In this document: in pieces, positions 11,508 to 22,420 of the stretch
How the letters are laid out: the number at the start of each line of letters is the position of its first letter
Position numbering within the stretch: the stretch's first letter is position 1
Assembly (NCBI RefSeq): GCF_019649055.1
Contig: NW_026570229.1
Location: forward strand, 1-64,000
Direction of reading: 5' to 3'
Origin: Paramacrobiotus metropolitanus
Lineage: Eukaryota > Tardigrada > Eutardigrada > Parachela > Macrobiotidae
DNA length: 64,000 nucleotides
Made by a program: the position numbers and the translations under genes
Notes under the pieces: model-generated
Seen by the model: only the letters and a program-made list of their open reading frames with translations
Database searches by the model: none
What the model was told of the DNA's origin: nothing

Positions 11508-13300
11508 ATAGGCTTAAATATTTCCTTATAAAGGTTTGAAAAACCAGGTTCAAAATATAAGGCATATCGTTTAAAAGCAAAGATGTAAAAATGTGTTTCT
11601 CCTAAATCCACAGAGGAAGCGTCATGTGATTTCATTGTAAAACGAAACGTTGACAGTAGTGCCATTTTACTTTTCAATATACCTTCCGGTGAGTTTGACG
11701 GTTGCCTCTCTTGAGCTTCATCCATTGGCGGAGTGCATGAAGTGCCATCGCTCGATACCACTGCCATCGGAATCGAGTCTACATTTCCGGGTAAATCTTT
11801 CAACTATCTCCTTTACTTGCGATTCAATATCCACACGTGCCTGGTGCTTTCTGAAACCCCTCTGCTTACTTCGGTCAACTATTTACCGTGTATTACAGAT
11901 TTTGGAAGAAGTGCACAGAGAATGCATCAGATCACATGAGAATAGCACAATGTTATAACTCACCTTGCCGGTAATACCGATTGCACTACCTTACCTTACC
12001 AATATGCTAAAGTAATACCAAAGAAGTATCGAAATACTACCAAAGGAATACCATACATTTAGATAGTAATACCTTGCCTTCCGGTGCGACCAACGGAGCG
12101 CTGACATCAGTTTGGTTCTGCCGGCGCAATGTGTAGCAGTTGTGTACAATGTGGCGCAATGTGTAGCAGTAACATGTGTAGCAGCGGCGTAATTTGTAAC
12201 ACGTACCCCGGGCACGATGCCATGATGTTAAGTTGCTTCAAGCCGAATCCCTCCACCGTTCTCCAACCGGCATCCGCGAACCCCCGCCACTTGAGATTGA
12301 GGAAGCCCATCTTCATACTGTTCTGATCTATGTTCCTTTAACCGGATGATATATGCGCCTCTTTTCATTGAACACACGTCCATGCATTAAACTCCTGGAG
12401 AATTCTCCATGGCTCCCAAGCTGCCCAACATGGCTTTTAGCTGCACGACAATCTATTTCCCTTGCGATAGCCCTAATGCCTTCATCGTTTGGTCATTCTG
12501 GGCACACCACAGCCCTTGTCAATAAATTTAAGGTCACTTAAGTAAGCAGTCCAACATTTGCGCAACTCCATGAAACAAGATCAGGTACACTTGAAGATTC
12601 CGAATAGAATGCGTATTTCGAACCAACGCGCTCGAAGTTTTATGCCAACGACTTACTGATTTCTTTTTCCACGGTAATAAATGCGGTAAAATTAAAGACA
12701 GTGTTTTTTGGCTCTGATTCCTGATATTTCGCGATATATTCTAACAAATTCGAGAAAGCGAAAGCTTCCCAGTTATGTTACACCGAGTTGGTTGCGTAAA
12801 CTCGAAATCAACTGATATCATCTTGAAATTAACCTGATATCAGTAAACGTTTTTAGCCGAGAAATATATATTAGCATTTTTTGAAACACTTTTGATTTAT
12901 ACGAGGATTTTTCCTCGCGTTTCATTGTGTAATTTTTTTCTTTGGCTGCTCAGACTTCTGATAGCGTATCCCTAACTAAACGCTCTGACAGATTTAAACT
13001 AGATTTTACCGCGGGGTGATTATCCGCATATCCAAAGGAAAAAGCCGTATTCACGCGCTAACATCTTGAAGTTTCTCATATATTCCCATTTGGACACACT
13101 CGGGTGATATCGGAATTCAAACTATCCAATGACACGGAAAAACGGAAAACCGTTTCCACAGAATGGCAAGCCAACTTACGACCGCAAATGGGCAAATTCA
13201 ACAAGATCCTCCTTACCCATGAGAAAAAGATCTTTTCATGGTACCTTTTTGCTCCCACAAACCTGTGTTATTTCATGTGTTGAATTCTGTTGTCCTAGGT
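11508..13300. other. no recognisable gene
   Basis: Short unrelated frames on both strands. Around 12130-12185 the motif atgtgtagcag recurs three times, and at 11990-12075 short taatacc motifs recur. I see no TIRs, LTR or domain. Confidence 0.45.
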
Positions 13301-13331
13301 AATTTTTGAAATATCTGAATATCTCTCGCCC

Positions 13332-14432
13332 ATGGACTGGGAGACTCGGGGCCGTAATTTTCAGGATAGTGTGGCATCTTCTAACGCCAAGTTCAACATT
13401 GTTGATCAAATTTTGCGTGATGCTGGTGTGTTGCCTGAAGTACGGGAAGGAATCATGGATCTTGATACGCAGAAGGAGCAGCACCTGCCGCGTTACGATG
13501 TCTTCTCCCCGCCTGACACGGACCTTGTCGAAAGGAAAAATGAATTTGATTGGGGATCCGCCGTCGTGTCGTTTACAAGAAATGTGGTGAGTTCACGTCC
13601 ATGCGTTTTGGCTTTCGACGGAACAACGTGTTATTTTCGTCATTTTTGGAATGGATGGAACATGCTGAATTATTCGTGTTCGCATTTGTTCCTTTTATCT
13701 TGTTCGGATATACACCGCAAAAGCGATTATTGTTGCATCGTTTTTGTTTGTCATGTACAAATCAAGAAGTCGCCTTTTGAAATGTTGAAAAGGTCCTCCA
13801 GCTTCTCCGTTTTTGCGTCGAAAGCCCCAGTCAATATGGAGGGTATTAAGCACGTTGAAAGCTTCAGTCATATCATGGATGAATGGTGCCGTGGTAAATC
13901 TGGTACCCCGGACGATGCCATAACAACGAATCCCATTACGCAAACCAGAAACATCTATAGAATTATGTTAGAAACTGAGTCACAACGGACCAATATTATT
14001 ACTCAGCAACCAGCCAAGGATTTTATAACCAGAATTTTGCCATACAGACCTTTATCAAACAGCACCCGCACACTACCGCACCTCTACTTGGCGTCACCAC
14101 ACGTATTAAAGGTCGGTACGTTGCACCGTCACCTCGCACTCCTCCGAGAAACGGCTTGCCATCGGCTAGGTACTTATTGCGACAGCGCATCCTGGACATC
14201 AACTGGATCGGTGGCCGCGGCCATTGCGCTCAACGCAGCTCCCTTGGCTCTGGTTGCCATGGCATGCGGAAGAGGCGGATCCCTCAACAGATTCTTCGAT
14301 CCCGGTGGTCGCCTTGGCCGTCGCTTCTCAGCTGCTGCCTATGCTACAGTAATCTCGCTTCCCGGCTCATCCTTCGCATCGTCCCATTCTTCGTCAACAT
14401 CGTCCGCTCTTCCTCATCCCCCCTTGAGGTAG
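13332..14432 (+). CDS. unrecognised protein, 366-codon open frame
   Basis: This is the longest uninterrupted plus-strand frame in the window. Residues 1-85 (MDWETRGRNFQDSVAS...) are polar and charged and look like a genuine soluble domain. A strong splice donor (GTGAGT) at 13587-13592 suggests that 13587 to about 13780 is an in-frame intron, because the residues there are Cys/Phe/His-rich and unlike the flanks. Coding quality returns at about 13785 (residues from KKSPFEMLKRSSSF). After 14033 a second frame (through SARYLLRQRILDINW) looks better than this one, so an indel is likely there. The C-terminal part is Ala/Gly/Ser-rich. I recognise no family. The next two segments may belong to the same gene. 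Confidence 0.45.
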   Translation: MDWETRGRNFQDSVASSNAKFNIVDQILRDAGVLPEVREGIMDLDTQKEQHLPRYDVFSPPDTDLVERKNEFDWGSAVVSFTRNVVSSRPCVLAFDGTTCYFRHFWNGWNMLNYSCSHLFLLSCSDIHRKSDYCCIVFVCHVQIKKSPFEMLKRSSSFSVFASKAPVNMEGIKHVESFSHIMDEWCRGKSGTPDDAITTNPITQTRNIYRIMLETESQRTNIITQQPAKDFITRILPYRPLSNSTRTLPHLYLASPHVLKVGTLHRHLALLRETACHRLGTYCDSASWTSTGSVAAAIALNAAPLALVAMACGRGGSLNRFFDPGGRLGRRFSAAAYATVISLPGSSFASSHSSSTSSALPHPPLR

Positions 14433-14638
14433 GATACCGTTAAGCAATTCACCCCCCTTCACCCAGCGCGCCATAGCCACTGAAATGCACACTGGTTCCA
14501 AAGGTTAAACGGGTTAATCTATGGATTGTGTGGCCGGTGTGTCTCCAGTTTTAGGCAGTCGGTCTGCGGCGGTACCGTGGTCGTCTGTCACGCTGAACGG
14601 GGCCACCTCATGCTTTTCCACTGGTCTCGCTGTGATAA

Positions 14639-14809
14639 GTGTCCTCCGGTGCCCTCGTTCCGGTCGGGCTCACAACGCTGCTAGGCCTCCTCGCATTTGT
14701 CGGTCTGACTGCTGCCGCTACCGTTTTCCGCCTCGATTTCGGCCATTTTGGTACCGACAATACAACCGTCCAAAACGACCGGTGTTCTGAGACGACCGTC
14801 GGTCGTTGA
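14639..14809 (+). CDS. membrane-segment fragment, unrecognised
   Basis: A 56-codon open stretch without its own ATG contains one strongly hydrophobic segment (LVPVGLTTLLGLLAFVGL and on) of about 22 residues, flanked by a basic residue and a hydrophilic Asp/Asn/Thr tail. That is the pattern of a single transmembrane helix. It lies between two coding-like segments on the same strand and could be an exon or a frameshifted piece of either neighbour. Confidence 0.35.
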   Translation: MSSGALVPVGLTTLLGLLAFVGLTAAATVFRLDFGHFGTDNTTVQNDRCSETTVGR

Positions 14810-15816
14810 ACCATGATAATCCATCCTCAAAACCAAGCGGGTTCCAGTGTGTTCTGTTTTTGCGGCGGGTTTTCACCACCTTTGTCGCAGCCCTTGCTTT
14901 GGATCATCCCGACGTCTCCTCGGAATCTCTTCATACTGATAACGCAAAAGTGCGCGGCCGTAAAGTGGTTTGGTCGTTTAAACAAATGTTTCTGCTGGAA
15001 ATAGTGAAAGCTTACAGCGCATTTCAGGTTCTCTTCAATGGAGAGGAAGATTTCGTAAATCGGGTGGAGTACAAAACGCTGACTAAGACGTTTTCGCAAT
15101 GCAAAAGGTCGCTCAAACACCTGACACGTGCATTAAGTAGCTGGAGCTGCTGTACGGTGTTGACACCACTGTGCTCCGGAATAAAATGAGCATCGATGAA
15201 GAAACGGAGACGTACCATAAGCGGTAGTTGGGCGAGTTTATTACTACCACGAAACTGATCCGTCGGAGTATTCCTAAATTTTCCAACGCAAGAACAATTG
15301 TTCCATTATTTTAACTTCCTCGTCGACCTGTTGGCGCGTAAGATTGGCCGGCAAAAGTTTACCGATGTGAGAGAGTGGAATCAGTGGAAAAGAATATATA
15401 TTTCAGCATTGTCTTTGTTGTGGTCGTCGTCCTCGTTGTCGGTAACAACGATCCCTCAGCGACATCTTCATTGACTTAATTGTTTGTCCGTAATTAAAAA
15501 TTTTTACATACGTATAATGTCGATAACGTCCGAAAAAGCACATGGCGAGGCCGATCTGATCAATATCATGCCGACATTCCACTTCTTTGTGCAAACGGTG
15601 CGCCAAAGTGGTTGTAAAGAAACGATAATTCAAGTTCAACGGCACAATTGTAAATCACGGTGACCACTCATACGAGTATATATGGAGAAAAGACCACCAG
15701 AGAACGGTTTTGTTGTAGATGATGGTGCAAATGAGTGATGGAACGACTCCCCATACTTACAAACAGATGTCGAAAAGGGGCTAGTGATGCCTGTAGGAAA
15801 TAAATATAAAAGCTGA
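14806..15816 (+). pseudogene. unrecognised protein, coding-like with stops and frameshifts
   Basis: Coding-like sequence runs across all three frames: residues around NGEEDFVNRVEYKTLTKTF (about 15035), then NKMSIDEETETYHKR (about 15183), then FHYFNFLVDLLARKIG (about 15305), then IMSITSEKAHGEADL (about 15518), closing at a TGA ending 15816. The changes of frame and two in-frame stops mark a broken gene or sequence errors. The amino-acid mix (charged helical stretches, conserved-looking aromatics) resembles a real protein of at least 300 residues. I recognise no domain. Confidence 0.45.
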
Positions 15817-16313
15817 CGAATCGTAAAAATAGTAATGTATTGGCCGTCTCTGAGCCAGCGCTGCTAGTAGGCATATAATATCTACCAGCATCCACAGCTG
15901 CTCCCGGCCTTATCATCTCACCATCCAAATCATATATTTTAATTTTTGTCTTACCTTGCTATTACGTCGTGTATTCCAATGGATAATTGGTGCACGAACT
16001 GTAACTTGGTATCGACAGTTGACTGAAATGTCACCTTCGGTTTTTTCTGGACAGCTGACGGGCTAGTTGCACGTTTACCTCACTCTCTCGATGTCAAATT
16101 AAGGCAGCAATTTGCCCATGTCCAAAGGTGTAGTTTAGCAATTACAGCTGAAAGGATTTCTGCGTTGGCAATTCATTATGATTGGTCCGTTTATACCATG
16201 ATCGATGAATTTGCTATGCAGAACGCTGCTAAAGTCATACGGAAGATCTACTGAGGCCTGATCACCAATGTCGTAATACTCAGTGGGAGCAGAACTCCAA
16301 CCAACGACAAAAA

Positions 16314-16631
16314 CATGGCATCGTTGTAGCTGACAAATTATTTACTTACGTATTCAGATACTTTTAGAATATATTAGAAGATGTACTGGCAACACGTATC
16401 CTATAACGCGCTCCGCGAATAACGAAAAACGAAATAACGATCCTATAACGAAAAAATCCTATAACGAAAAAACGTGGCATCGTTGTAGCTGGCAAATTAT
16501 TTACTTACGTATTCTGATACTTTTAGAATATTTTAGACGATGTACTGGCTACACGTATCCTATAACGCGCGCCACGAATAACGAAAAACGAAATAACGAT
16601 TCTATAACGAAAAAATCCTATAACGGAAAAA
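16314..16631. repeat. 159-bp tandem duplication rich in CCTATAACGAAAAA
   Basis: Two copies of a 159-bp unit start with catggcatcgttgtagct (16314) and cgtggcatcgttgtagct (16473) and differ at only a few positions. Each copy also contains its own subrepeats of tcctataacgaaaaa. No coding signal. Confidence 0.85.
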
Positions 16632-16710
16632 CCGCGCGCATTATACTGCCACCACATTACTCGTTATATTTCCCCTGGTAGGTTTTATGCCACCATAATC
16701 AATATTTGAA

Positions 16711-17335
16711 ATGCTGGAGCAAATCGGAAATGTGGATCCGGATTAGGAACCAGAACCGCCAGTTCCTGTGCGGGAAGAATTTGTTGCGGAGCGTCAGCGT
16801 AAGACTAGACTTGCCCACCGCGTGGAAACAAGTACACCCTAGCACGCCTGGTGACCTATATTATCCGTATCAAAGAGGGAATGCAATTTGCCACCCGGAT
16901 GAAACTTTTCTTACCAACCTAGTTCGTTACAGCGGACGAACTCTACCGATTCCTGATGCTTCTGCACCGTGACTTCACAGCTGTTCGCACTAAACTGTTC
17001 CTGGAGCACGCCAACACGAGCTGTTTTCTGGTTATACAGCTGCATTCCGACGAAACGTACGTCGTACTGGAAGTAGATTCGCTACGCAAACTCCGAACTG
17101 ATGCTACTATTACAAATTGGATCCAGCTACGACTGGGGATCCGCATTGTCCTCCTGGACGCTGGATATGCTCTAACTCGCATTGAAATTGGCGTCTGGAG
17201 AATTATATACGCTCCTTGCGACTTGCACTGCGCGACTTGTTTTTCTTGGACGACGTGCTTACCATTGCACTGAATCTATTCATACACCCGTGTGTCGAGC
17301 AGAAAATGTCTCGATTTACGCGCAGCGCTGCAGTC
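16711..17335 (+). pseudogene. family A copy 1, unrecognised protein, broken
   Basis: Homologous to the minus-strand gene at 62333-63112: the blocks KLFLEHANTSCFLVIQLHSD, ESDSLRKLRT-type and LLDAGYALTRIEIGVW align closely with VKVFLEHSISSGFLMNLLHC, VESDSLRKLRTTDT and LLDAGYTLTRQEIGLW. This copy extends further upstream (MLEQIGNVDP at 16711; YIIRIKEGMQFATRMK at about 16858). It has in-frame stops at 16744 and near 16918 and at least three frame changes, so it is a pseudogene as read. Homology stops at about 17335, right after a shared RFTRSAAV block, where Gypsy gag sequence takes over. Function unknown; the predicted fold is mostly helical. Confidence 0.65.
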
Positions 17336-17339
17336 TAAT

Positions 17340-18050
17340 AACTATTGGATTATGTCGACAAACTGCGCGCCACCACGGCCCCGCCTTCGCCGGTACAGAA
17401 TGTGCGCAATGCAACACCGGTTGTAGTGGATCCTGTCAATCTTGCACAAAAATGAGAAAGCTGTCCTTGGCGGAGTCGCTGTCCTCCAGCGCGCTGGCAG
17501 ATGAAGATGTTGAATACTGGCTACACCGGTTTATCACCGTATCCACCGCCAAAGACTTGAACGAAGCCAAAAAATGCAGAATGTCAGTTTTTACCTTATT
17601 GGCCACGCTGGTAGTTAGTACAAAAAGGTCACCGCTGACAGAAAGGTAGCTCCATACGCTTCGTGGAAAGCATTCACCGATGCTCTGATCGCACGATTTT
17701 GCAGTAAAGACTAGAAAGACTTGGCGATGCGCCAGCTGCGCAGAAGGAAGTTATCCCTTAAAAATGTGGGCAACTATTACAATGATATTCTGGCGCTATG
17801 CGATAGAGTGGACAGCTTAATGGACGACGATGAGCGCATTCAACGCTTGACAAACGGACTGACGTCGGCACTGTTAATTCGACTCGGTATTAAAACCGCA
17901 ACGACACCTGCGGAAACGCTCGGCCGGGTGAAGCATGCATTGGAGAACATGCGTTTGGAGTTGCGTATCGCACCTGAACGCGCCCGCTCTGTTCAGGAAG
18001 CCACCGGAAGAGGTAGCTGGAAGTGCAACATACGGGACATAGCGTTCAGG
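17340..18050 (+). pseudogene. gag: Gypsy-type gag, frameshifted
   Basis: After a Pro/Val-rich stretch comes a retrotransposon Gag domain: EDVEYWLHRFITVSTAKDL (about 17505), a SWKAFTDALIARFCS-type block (about 17667), MRQLRRRKLSLKNVGNYYND (about 17727) and a DDDERIQRLTNGLTSALLIR block (about 17825). The W...F, RF and L..L.NGL spacing matches Retrotrans_gag. Stops near 17455, 17624 and 17714 break it. No zinc knuckle or pol follows. It abuts family A copy 1 in the same orientation, as though a Gypsy element inserted there or a fusion formed. Confidence 0.65.
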
Positions 18051-18628
18051 ATACATTGTTGAGCCATCCCTCCTTTTTTGGATCCTGCTTTCTTTTTGTT
18101 GACCTTCCGTTTTTTGGTCAACAGCTCTGGGTTGCGGTAATCTTCCCGGCAAAACCACTCCGGATGGGCAGCACTTTTACGGAGAACGGCCGCAACTTCG
18201 TCTTTGTTGAATTGAGCCCCCTCAGTTTCCAACAACGCTTTTGCTAACTCCTTAGGCATACTGCTAAGCTCGAGCTTGATTTTTTTCACTGAAACGCCTA
18301 ACGCGTCTACACAAAGAATCGCATTTCGATGGATGCTGGCCGGAGAATCCTCAACATCACGGGTGCTGTTCAAAATTGCACGCTGCAAAAAACTACACCT
18401 GATTAGCAATATAAAAATGATCAACTCTTATTCTTTTTTTCCCTTTTTTTTAAGAAAAAATCCCTTTAAAATCCCTAACGCATTTACGTAGAAATGATTA
18501 CGTTCATCGGCACTCCCGGATGCGGCAGTCGCCAGAAGTTTACGCGCCGCCTCATGGGCGCTCGTATACGGGGCAGCCGTTATAGCTTGCGCCATTCCTT
18601 TTACAAACCCTACAAACGTGAAAAACAC
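17993..18628 (-). CDS. unrecognised Lys-rich protein, probably two exons
   Basis: Exon 1 (from 18628) encodes a helical Ala-rich stretch (AHEAARKLLATAASGS) ending in RNHFYVNALGILK. Exon 2 begins after TTTTTTGCAG (acceptor 18383-18384) and runs to 17993 with SIHRNAILCVDALGVSVKK, then KLELSSMPKELAKALLETEG, and a very basic KKRKVNKKKAGSKKGG tail that looks like a nuclear or nucleolar signal. The RN..V.ALG motif occurs in both parts, suggesting an internal repeat. A donor GTTAGG at 18478-18479 would give a 97-bp intron, but the phases do not join as read, so the boundary is off or an indel is present. Its 3' end overlaps the plus-strand gag remnant. No family recognised. Confidence 0.45.
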
Positions 18629-18669
18629 AAATAATTAACAGAACCTTCAAGGATAAAAACTGTTATCGG

Positions 18670-19500
18670 TTCCAGAATAAAAAATATTTTGTTCACTGAT
18701 ATAAAAATGCAAAAGTTTTTAGATTTAAAATACGAATAAAAAGTTTTTTCGTTTTAAAATAAGGCTCTAAAGTTTCTCGCATAAATTTAAGTTACAAAAG
18801 CTATTAAGCCTAAAATTTGACGCAAAAAGTTTTTTCAGCTTAAATAAGGCCGAAAAAAATTTTCGGGTACAAATAACGCTAAAAAAATTTTCGGTGTAAA
18901 ATATGGCGGAAAAAAATTTGGGCTTTCATTACGACTAAAACGTTTTTCGTTCTAAAATAAGGCTGAGAAGTTTTTCGCGGTAAATTACTGTAGCCGCTAG
19001 ATGAAGTGAGACCACTGTTAGATCCGGGCTCTGCTTTCCACTCGTCGGGCAACGAGCACGAGCCTTCCCCCCACCGGGCGGCGCACGCTTCGCATATGCA
19101 TTTAGTACTGTACTGCCCCTGCCAGGGGCACCCCAGAAACCACAACAAATCAGATTTATAACTAGAAAACTATCAGAGCTATGACATTGTGCTCTTAAAA
19201 TAAATATCTTTCGTTGCAAAGAATAAAAAAATAGCGAAGAACAGTAAAGTATTGGTAGCAGCAGAGTCACGCCAGAGTGAAATCAAAAACAGTCTTGCAT
19301 GGAGCAAAATATGTATATTGGGCTTGCATTTTTCCGTACACCACACTCTGTGGTCTCACTTCATCTAGCGGCTACAGTAAGTGTATAAAATTTTTATGGC
19401 TAAAATTCGATGAAAATGTTTTTGAGAATAAAATAAGGTAGAAACTTGTTTTCGAATTTAAAATACGATAAGAAAATTCTTTAGGACAAAAGGTATGTGA
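18670..19500. repeat. AT-rich degenerate repeat, interrupted by a TIR element
   Basis: Loose repeats of taaaataaggc followed by gaaaaagttttttcg, about 36-42 bp apart, run from 18690 to 18980 and resume at 19385-19490. The intervening 396 bp is a separate TIR element inserted into the array. Confidence 0.6.
18985..19380. mobile_element. 396-bp non-autonomous DNA transposon with 31-bp perfect TIRs
   Basis: The first 31 bp (18985-19015, beginning ttactgtagccgctagatga) are the exact reverse complement of the last 31 bp (19350-19380). Both ends can be read as TA|CTGTAGCC...GGCTACAG|TA, giving a TA target duplication as in Tc1/mariner-type elements. The flanks are two halves of one degenerate AT-rich array, which supports insertion. 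The interior has no transposase. The outer ten bases match those of the 153-bp element at 55994-56146. Confidence 0.85.
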
Positions 19501-20084
19501 AACACTACAAAATCATTACCTGGTACAGCGACATATTGCTTTTGGCCAACTAAACCGCCTAGCAAACCTACAAAAACGATCACACAAATAACTACTTACA
19601 CATTACAGCGGCCAAAAGGACGTATTAACTACTTACAAGTGCAACTGGATGAGGCGGGTATAAATGGCACCCGTACGGGCAGAATTATGGTTTCCTCCAG
19701 AGAACGGGAGTAAATCCAGGTCGTGGTACAACGATGCTTATGGTAATGCACTGTATACGGGAGCTTGTACGGGTCGCCGAGTGTGCTATGTTGCTGTATG
19801 CAGCGGTGCCGCATGGCCCAGCTTGCGTGTACATGCATGCCAAGCGGTGAGGGATCAAAGTCCGTTTTCCGCGTGCTGGCTGGTGGCTGGGTACACGAGC
19901 GTGGCAGTGCACGCTGCAGCTAGTTCGTTTTTTCCTTAGTGCCACAACAGTTGTAAAAGAACACATTTGTTTTAAGTTCCAAACAGGTGTGGATATCTAG
20001 CATTCTGCCTTACGGAAATTTGCGGAGGTGTTCTTCTTAATTTCGAACACACGTGGCTAATCACTGTGACACGTTGTTTGTCCA

Positions 20085-20445
20085 TTGGCGCGGCGGCGAT
20101 CAGTTACCCGTCATGCGTCTTTCCTTCGCGAAGAAGTGTTGAAACGTTGGCAAGCAGCGGTACTGTCTGCTGGTAAGTTCAGTAGATATTCCTGTATTTT
20201 TTGGCAATTTTTTACTGTTAATTTAGAATTTTTTCGAAATTTTTTGAAAATTTCTTGAAAACGGCACGTCTTTCCGGGACGCTCTTATCAGCGTCCCAAA
20301 TCTAAAAGCCGGTGGACAGGCTCCTATTACTACTGCTCCGGTTCTATACGGCCGCGGCAGGAACGGCTCTATCACCAACGGCACAAAGCCGGGTTTTGCT
20401 TGGTTTCGCGCGCGAAACGTGGGAAAACAGGTTCCTAAAATTTAA
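20085..20445 (+). CDS. unrecognised basic protein, possible two exons
   Basis: Exon 1 encodes SVTRHASFLREEVLKRWQAA and ends at a good donor (GTAAGT, 20173-20178). An A/T-rich intron of about 119 bp ends in CTTATCAG (20290-20291), followed by coding-like VPNLKAGGQAPITTAPVL and RNGSITNGTKPGFAWF to a TAA ending 20445. As read, the two phases do not match, so an indel or a different acceptor is needed. Gly/Arg/Thr-rich composition, no known domain. Confidence 0.35.
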
Positions 20446-20448
20446 TTA

Positions 20449-20665
20449 CAGTGGAACCTCCGATCTTAAACACCTTTGAACCCTAAACAACCCTGAATCT
20501 TGAACACTTTTTTTCGTACCCGCAGCTCTCGTAAGCTATAACATTGGGGGGGGGGGGACCTCTAAACCCTGAATACATCCGAATCCTGAACCTTGAACAC
20601 TTAACTGCGTACCGCAGTACGTTTTCTTAGTTAAACGGACCTCTAACCGTGAACAGAGATGGGCT
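20449..20665 (+). mobile_element. possible pogo/Tigger-like terminus with degenerate repeats
   Basis: cagtggaacctccgatctta at 20450 resembles pogo/Tigger-type TIRs and is preceded by TA. The next 200 bp repeat motifs like cctctaaaccctgaa several times. No matching right terminus was found, so this may be a fragment. It contains a run of 12 G (20546-20557); a run of 11 C lies at 20823-20833. The stretch 20670-21250 has no supported gene. Confidence 0.35.
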
Positions 20666-21253
20666 TCACTTGTGTGCGAAACAGCAAAAGCATCCGTAAA
20701 GTGTTGAAAGTGCTCACGGATCTCATGTTATTGTATTAGCAAGTGTTGATCAACTGAAATATGCTTAAGGACAGTATAACAAATCCTTTTATTTATTGAT
20801 ATACGCACTTATATAATATAAACCCCCCCCCCCATAATTCGAATAAATAAACTTTATTTGATTGTTCCGAGTGGGTAAGGCGATAAATCAGGCCTGGCGA
20901 GTTGTTCTGTGTTTTAACGATGTGATGCGCGACTGCGAAATTAGACGCGCGAACATGTCTTCGAGATAAGATATTATTTCGTAATAAATAATCAACCATT
21001 TTTGTAGTTTGAGGATTACGAAGTAATCCATCAAATGCCTGGAGGAAGTGCAGGTTGGCGTCAATTGCCGTATACACGCATGTTGAAGCAATAATACCAG
21101 CAATCCAAAAAATTTTAATCATTCTTTATATACTGACGGCAACCTGAAGGACGGAAGTATGGGATACACAAGACGCACTCAATAGCACGTCGTTGGATTG
21201 CTGGAGAAACAAAAACGTAAGGGACGCTGAAGTGTAAATGACTGACGGAATTC

Positions 21254-22420
21254 GTGATAAAAGGGCAAGGGGATCCGGGTAGCGTCGAAGAGGATACAAA
21301 TCTCCTGACAACGGTTGCGAACGTCAGCAATCGAGGCAAATTCAAGGTTGTTTATAGTGAGGAGAGTAATAAGACAGAACGAACTTCCGGAAAAGGTAAG
21401 CGGCTTCCTTGGAAAGCACAGGCCGATCTCGGATCACGACTTCTTTCTATCCAGTTGTTATTATCTTCACCCGAGAGGCTTGTGAGCGCGGTAAAGCAAG
21501 GGCTGAGAAAATTCTCTTTTTATGGGTTGTCGCAGGATAAAAGATGATGTACTGAAAGAAATGCAAGAATAATGATTATTTTGGCGGTATAGTGCCGGTA
21601 TACGGCGACCTTAACTCGTACGCGGCTTGGAGGTCTTCAAGGGGAATCAACTACTGATTGCGAAATGAGTAGGCGGGAAATTTGGCTGATATCGTTAATG
21701 CTGGAATTTTCGCAGCTCCTGGAGAAAAGCGAACTGGCCTGGAGTCCTTGGATATGAGCCGAAAGCTGGAGCATCTTCCGGTGCATCATCTACTTCCGAC
21801 GCGGTTTCAACAGTCTCTATGATCTCTGCTGGCGTGCAAACCGAAACGGAGCGCTTGCCATTTATTTTCGATCAAGCATCAGTGACCGTGTTAGTCGGAA
21901 TACGCGTCTCGTCAGAACTCAGAACCGGAAAGAAGGACATCCAGTCTGCCGGCTTGAGGCTGTGTGAAATTACACATCGATTGCGCCGTGATATACTTTA
22001 ATTCGGAACACCTTTAATACAAATCTTATTACCAAAGATTTAAAAGTAAAAAGAGGGTCCCAGCGAGCTGATCAATAAAAATTGCACAACTGAGGTCGCA
22101 ATACGTTCGGCGTCTTAGATGATTCGTTGACTCCGAGTGCGACAATCCAGTTTGTTGTCGGAATGGAAAAAGGAATCAGTATTCTGGCGACTTTGCTCTC
22201 TTCGGCTCTTTGCATAAAATTGCCGAAAAAAAAGGTAGGGTCCCAGTAACTAAATTAGACCCCAAAATGTTCCTGAATTGCCGAGTCTTAATATACGGGA
22301 AGTAACTGGGCGTATTCCTTTATCCAAGGCACAGACGCCCATATTCATAGGACCATTGGCTTGCCTGAAACGCGGTAATAGGCTTTCTTGCTCCTGAAGG
22401 CCATGGAGGACGGAGAGAGC
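21254..22420 (+). pseudogene. series of coding-like segments, unrecognised
   Basis: A 97-codon frame (21254-21547) with charged composition (EEDTNLLTTVANVSNRGKF) is followed by coding-like blocks in changing frames: NLADIVNAGIFAAPGEKR (about 21679), ASSGASSTSDAVSTVSMISA leading into PFIFDQASVTVLVGIRVSSE (about 21775-21925), LDDSLTPSATIQFVVGMEKG (about 22118) and REVTGRIPLSKAQTPIFIGP (about 22300). All lie on the plus strand, consistent with one decayed gene. No family recognised. About 600 bp further on is the polymerase-type module at 22985. Confidence 0.35.

Noticed and set aside
13076-13484. Minus-strand frames overlapping the start of the 13.3-kb gene
   Set aside because: Shadow of the plus-strand coding sequence, with ordinary codon-reversal composition.
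20546-20833. G12 and C11 runs 265 bp apart as arms of an inverted element
   Set aside because: Sequences next to the runs do not match in inverted orientation; treated as simple homopolymers.
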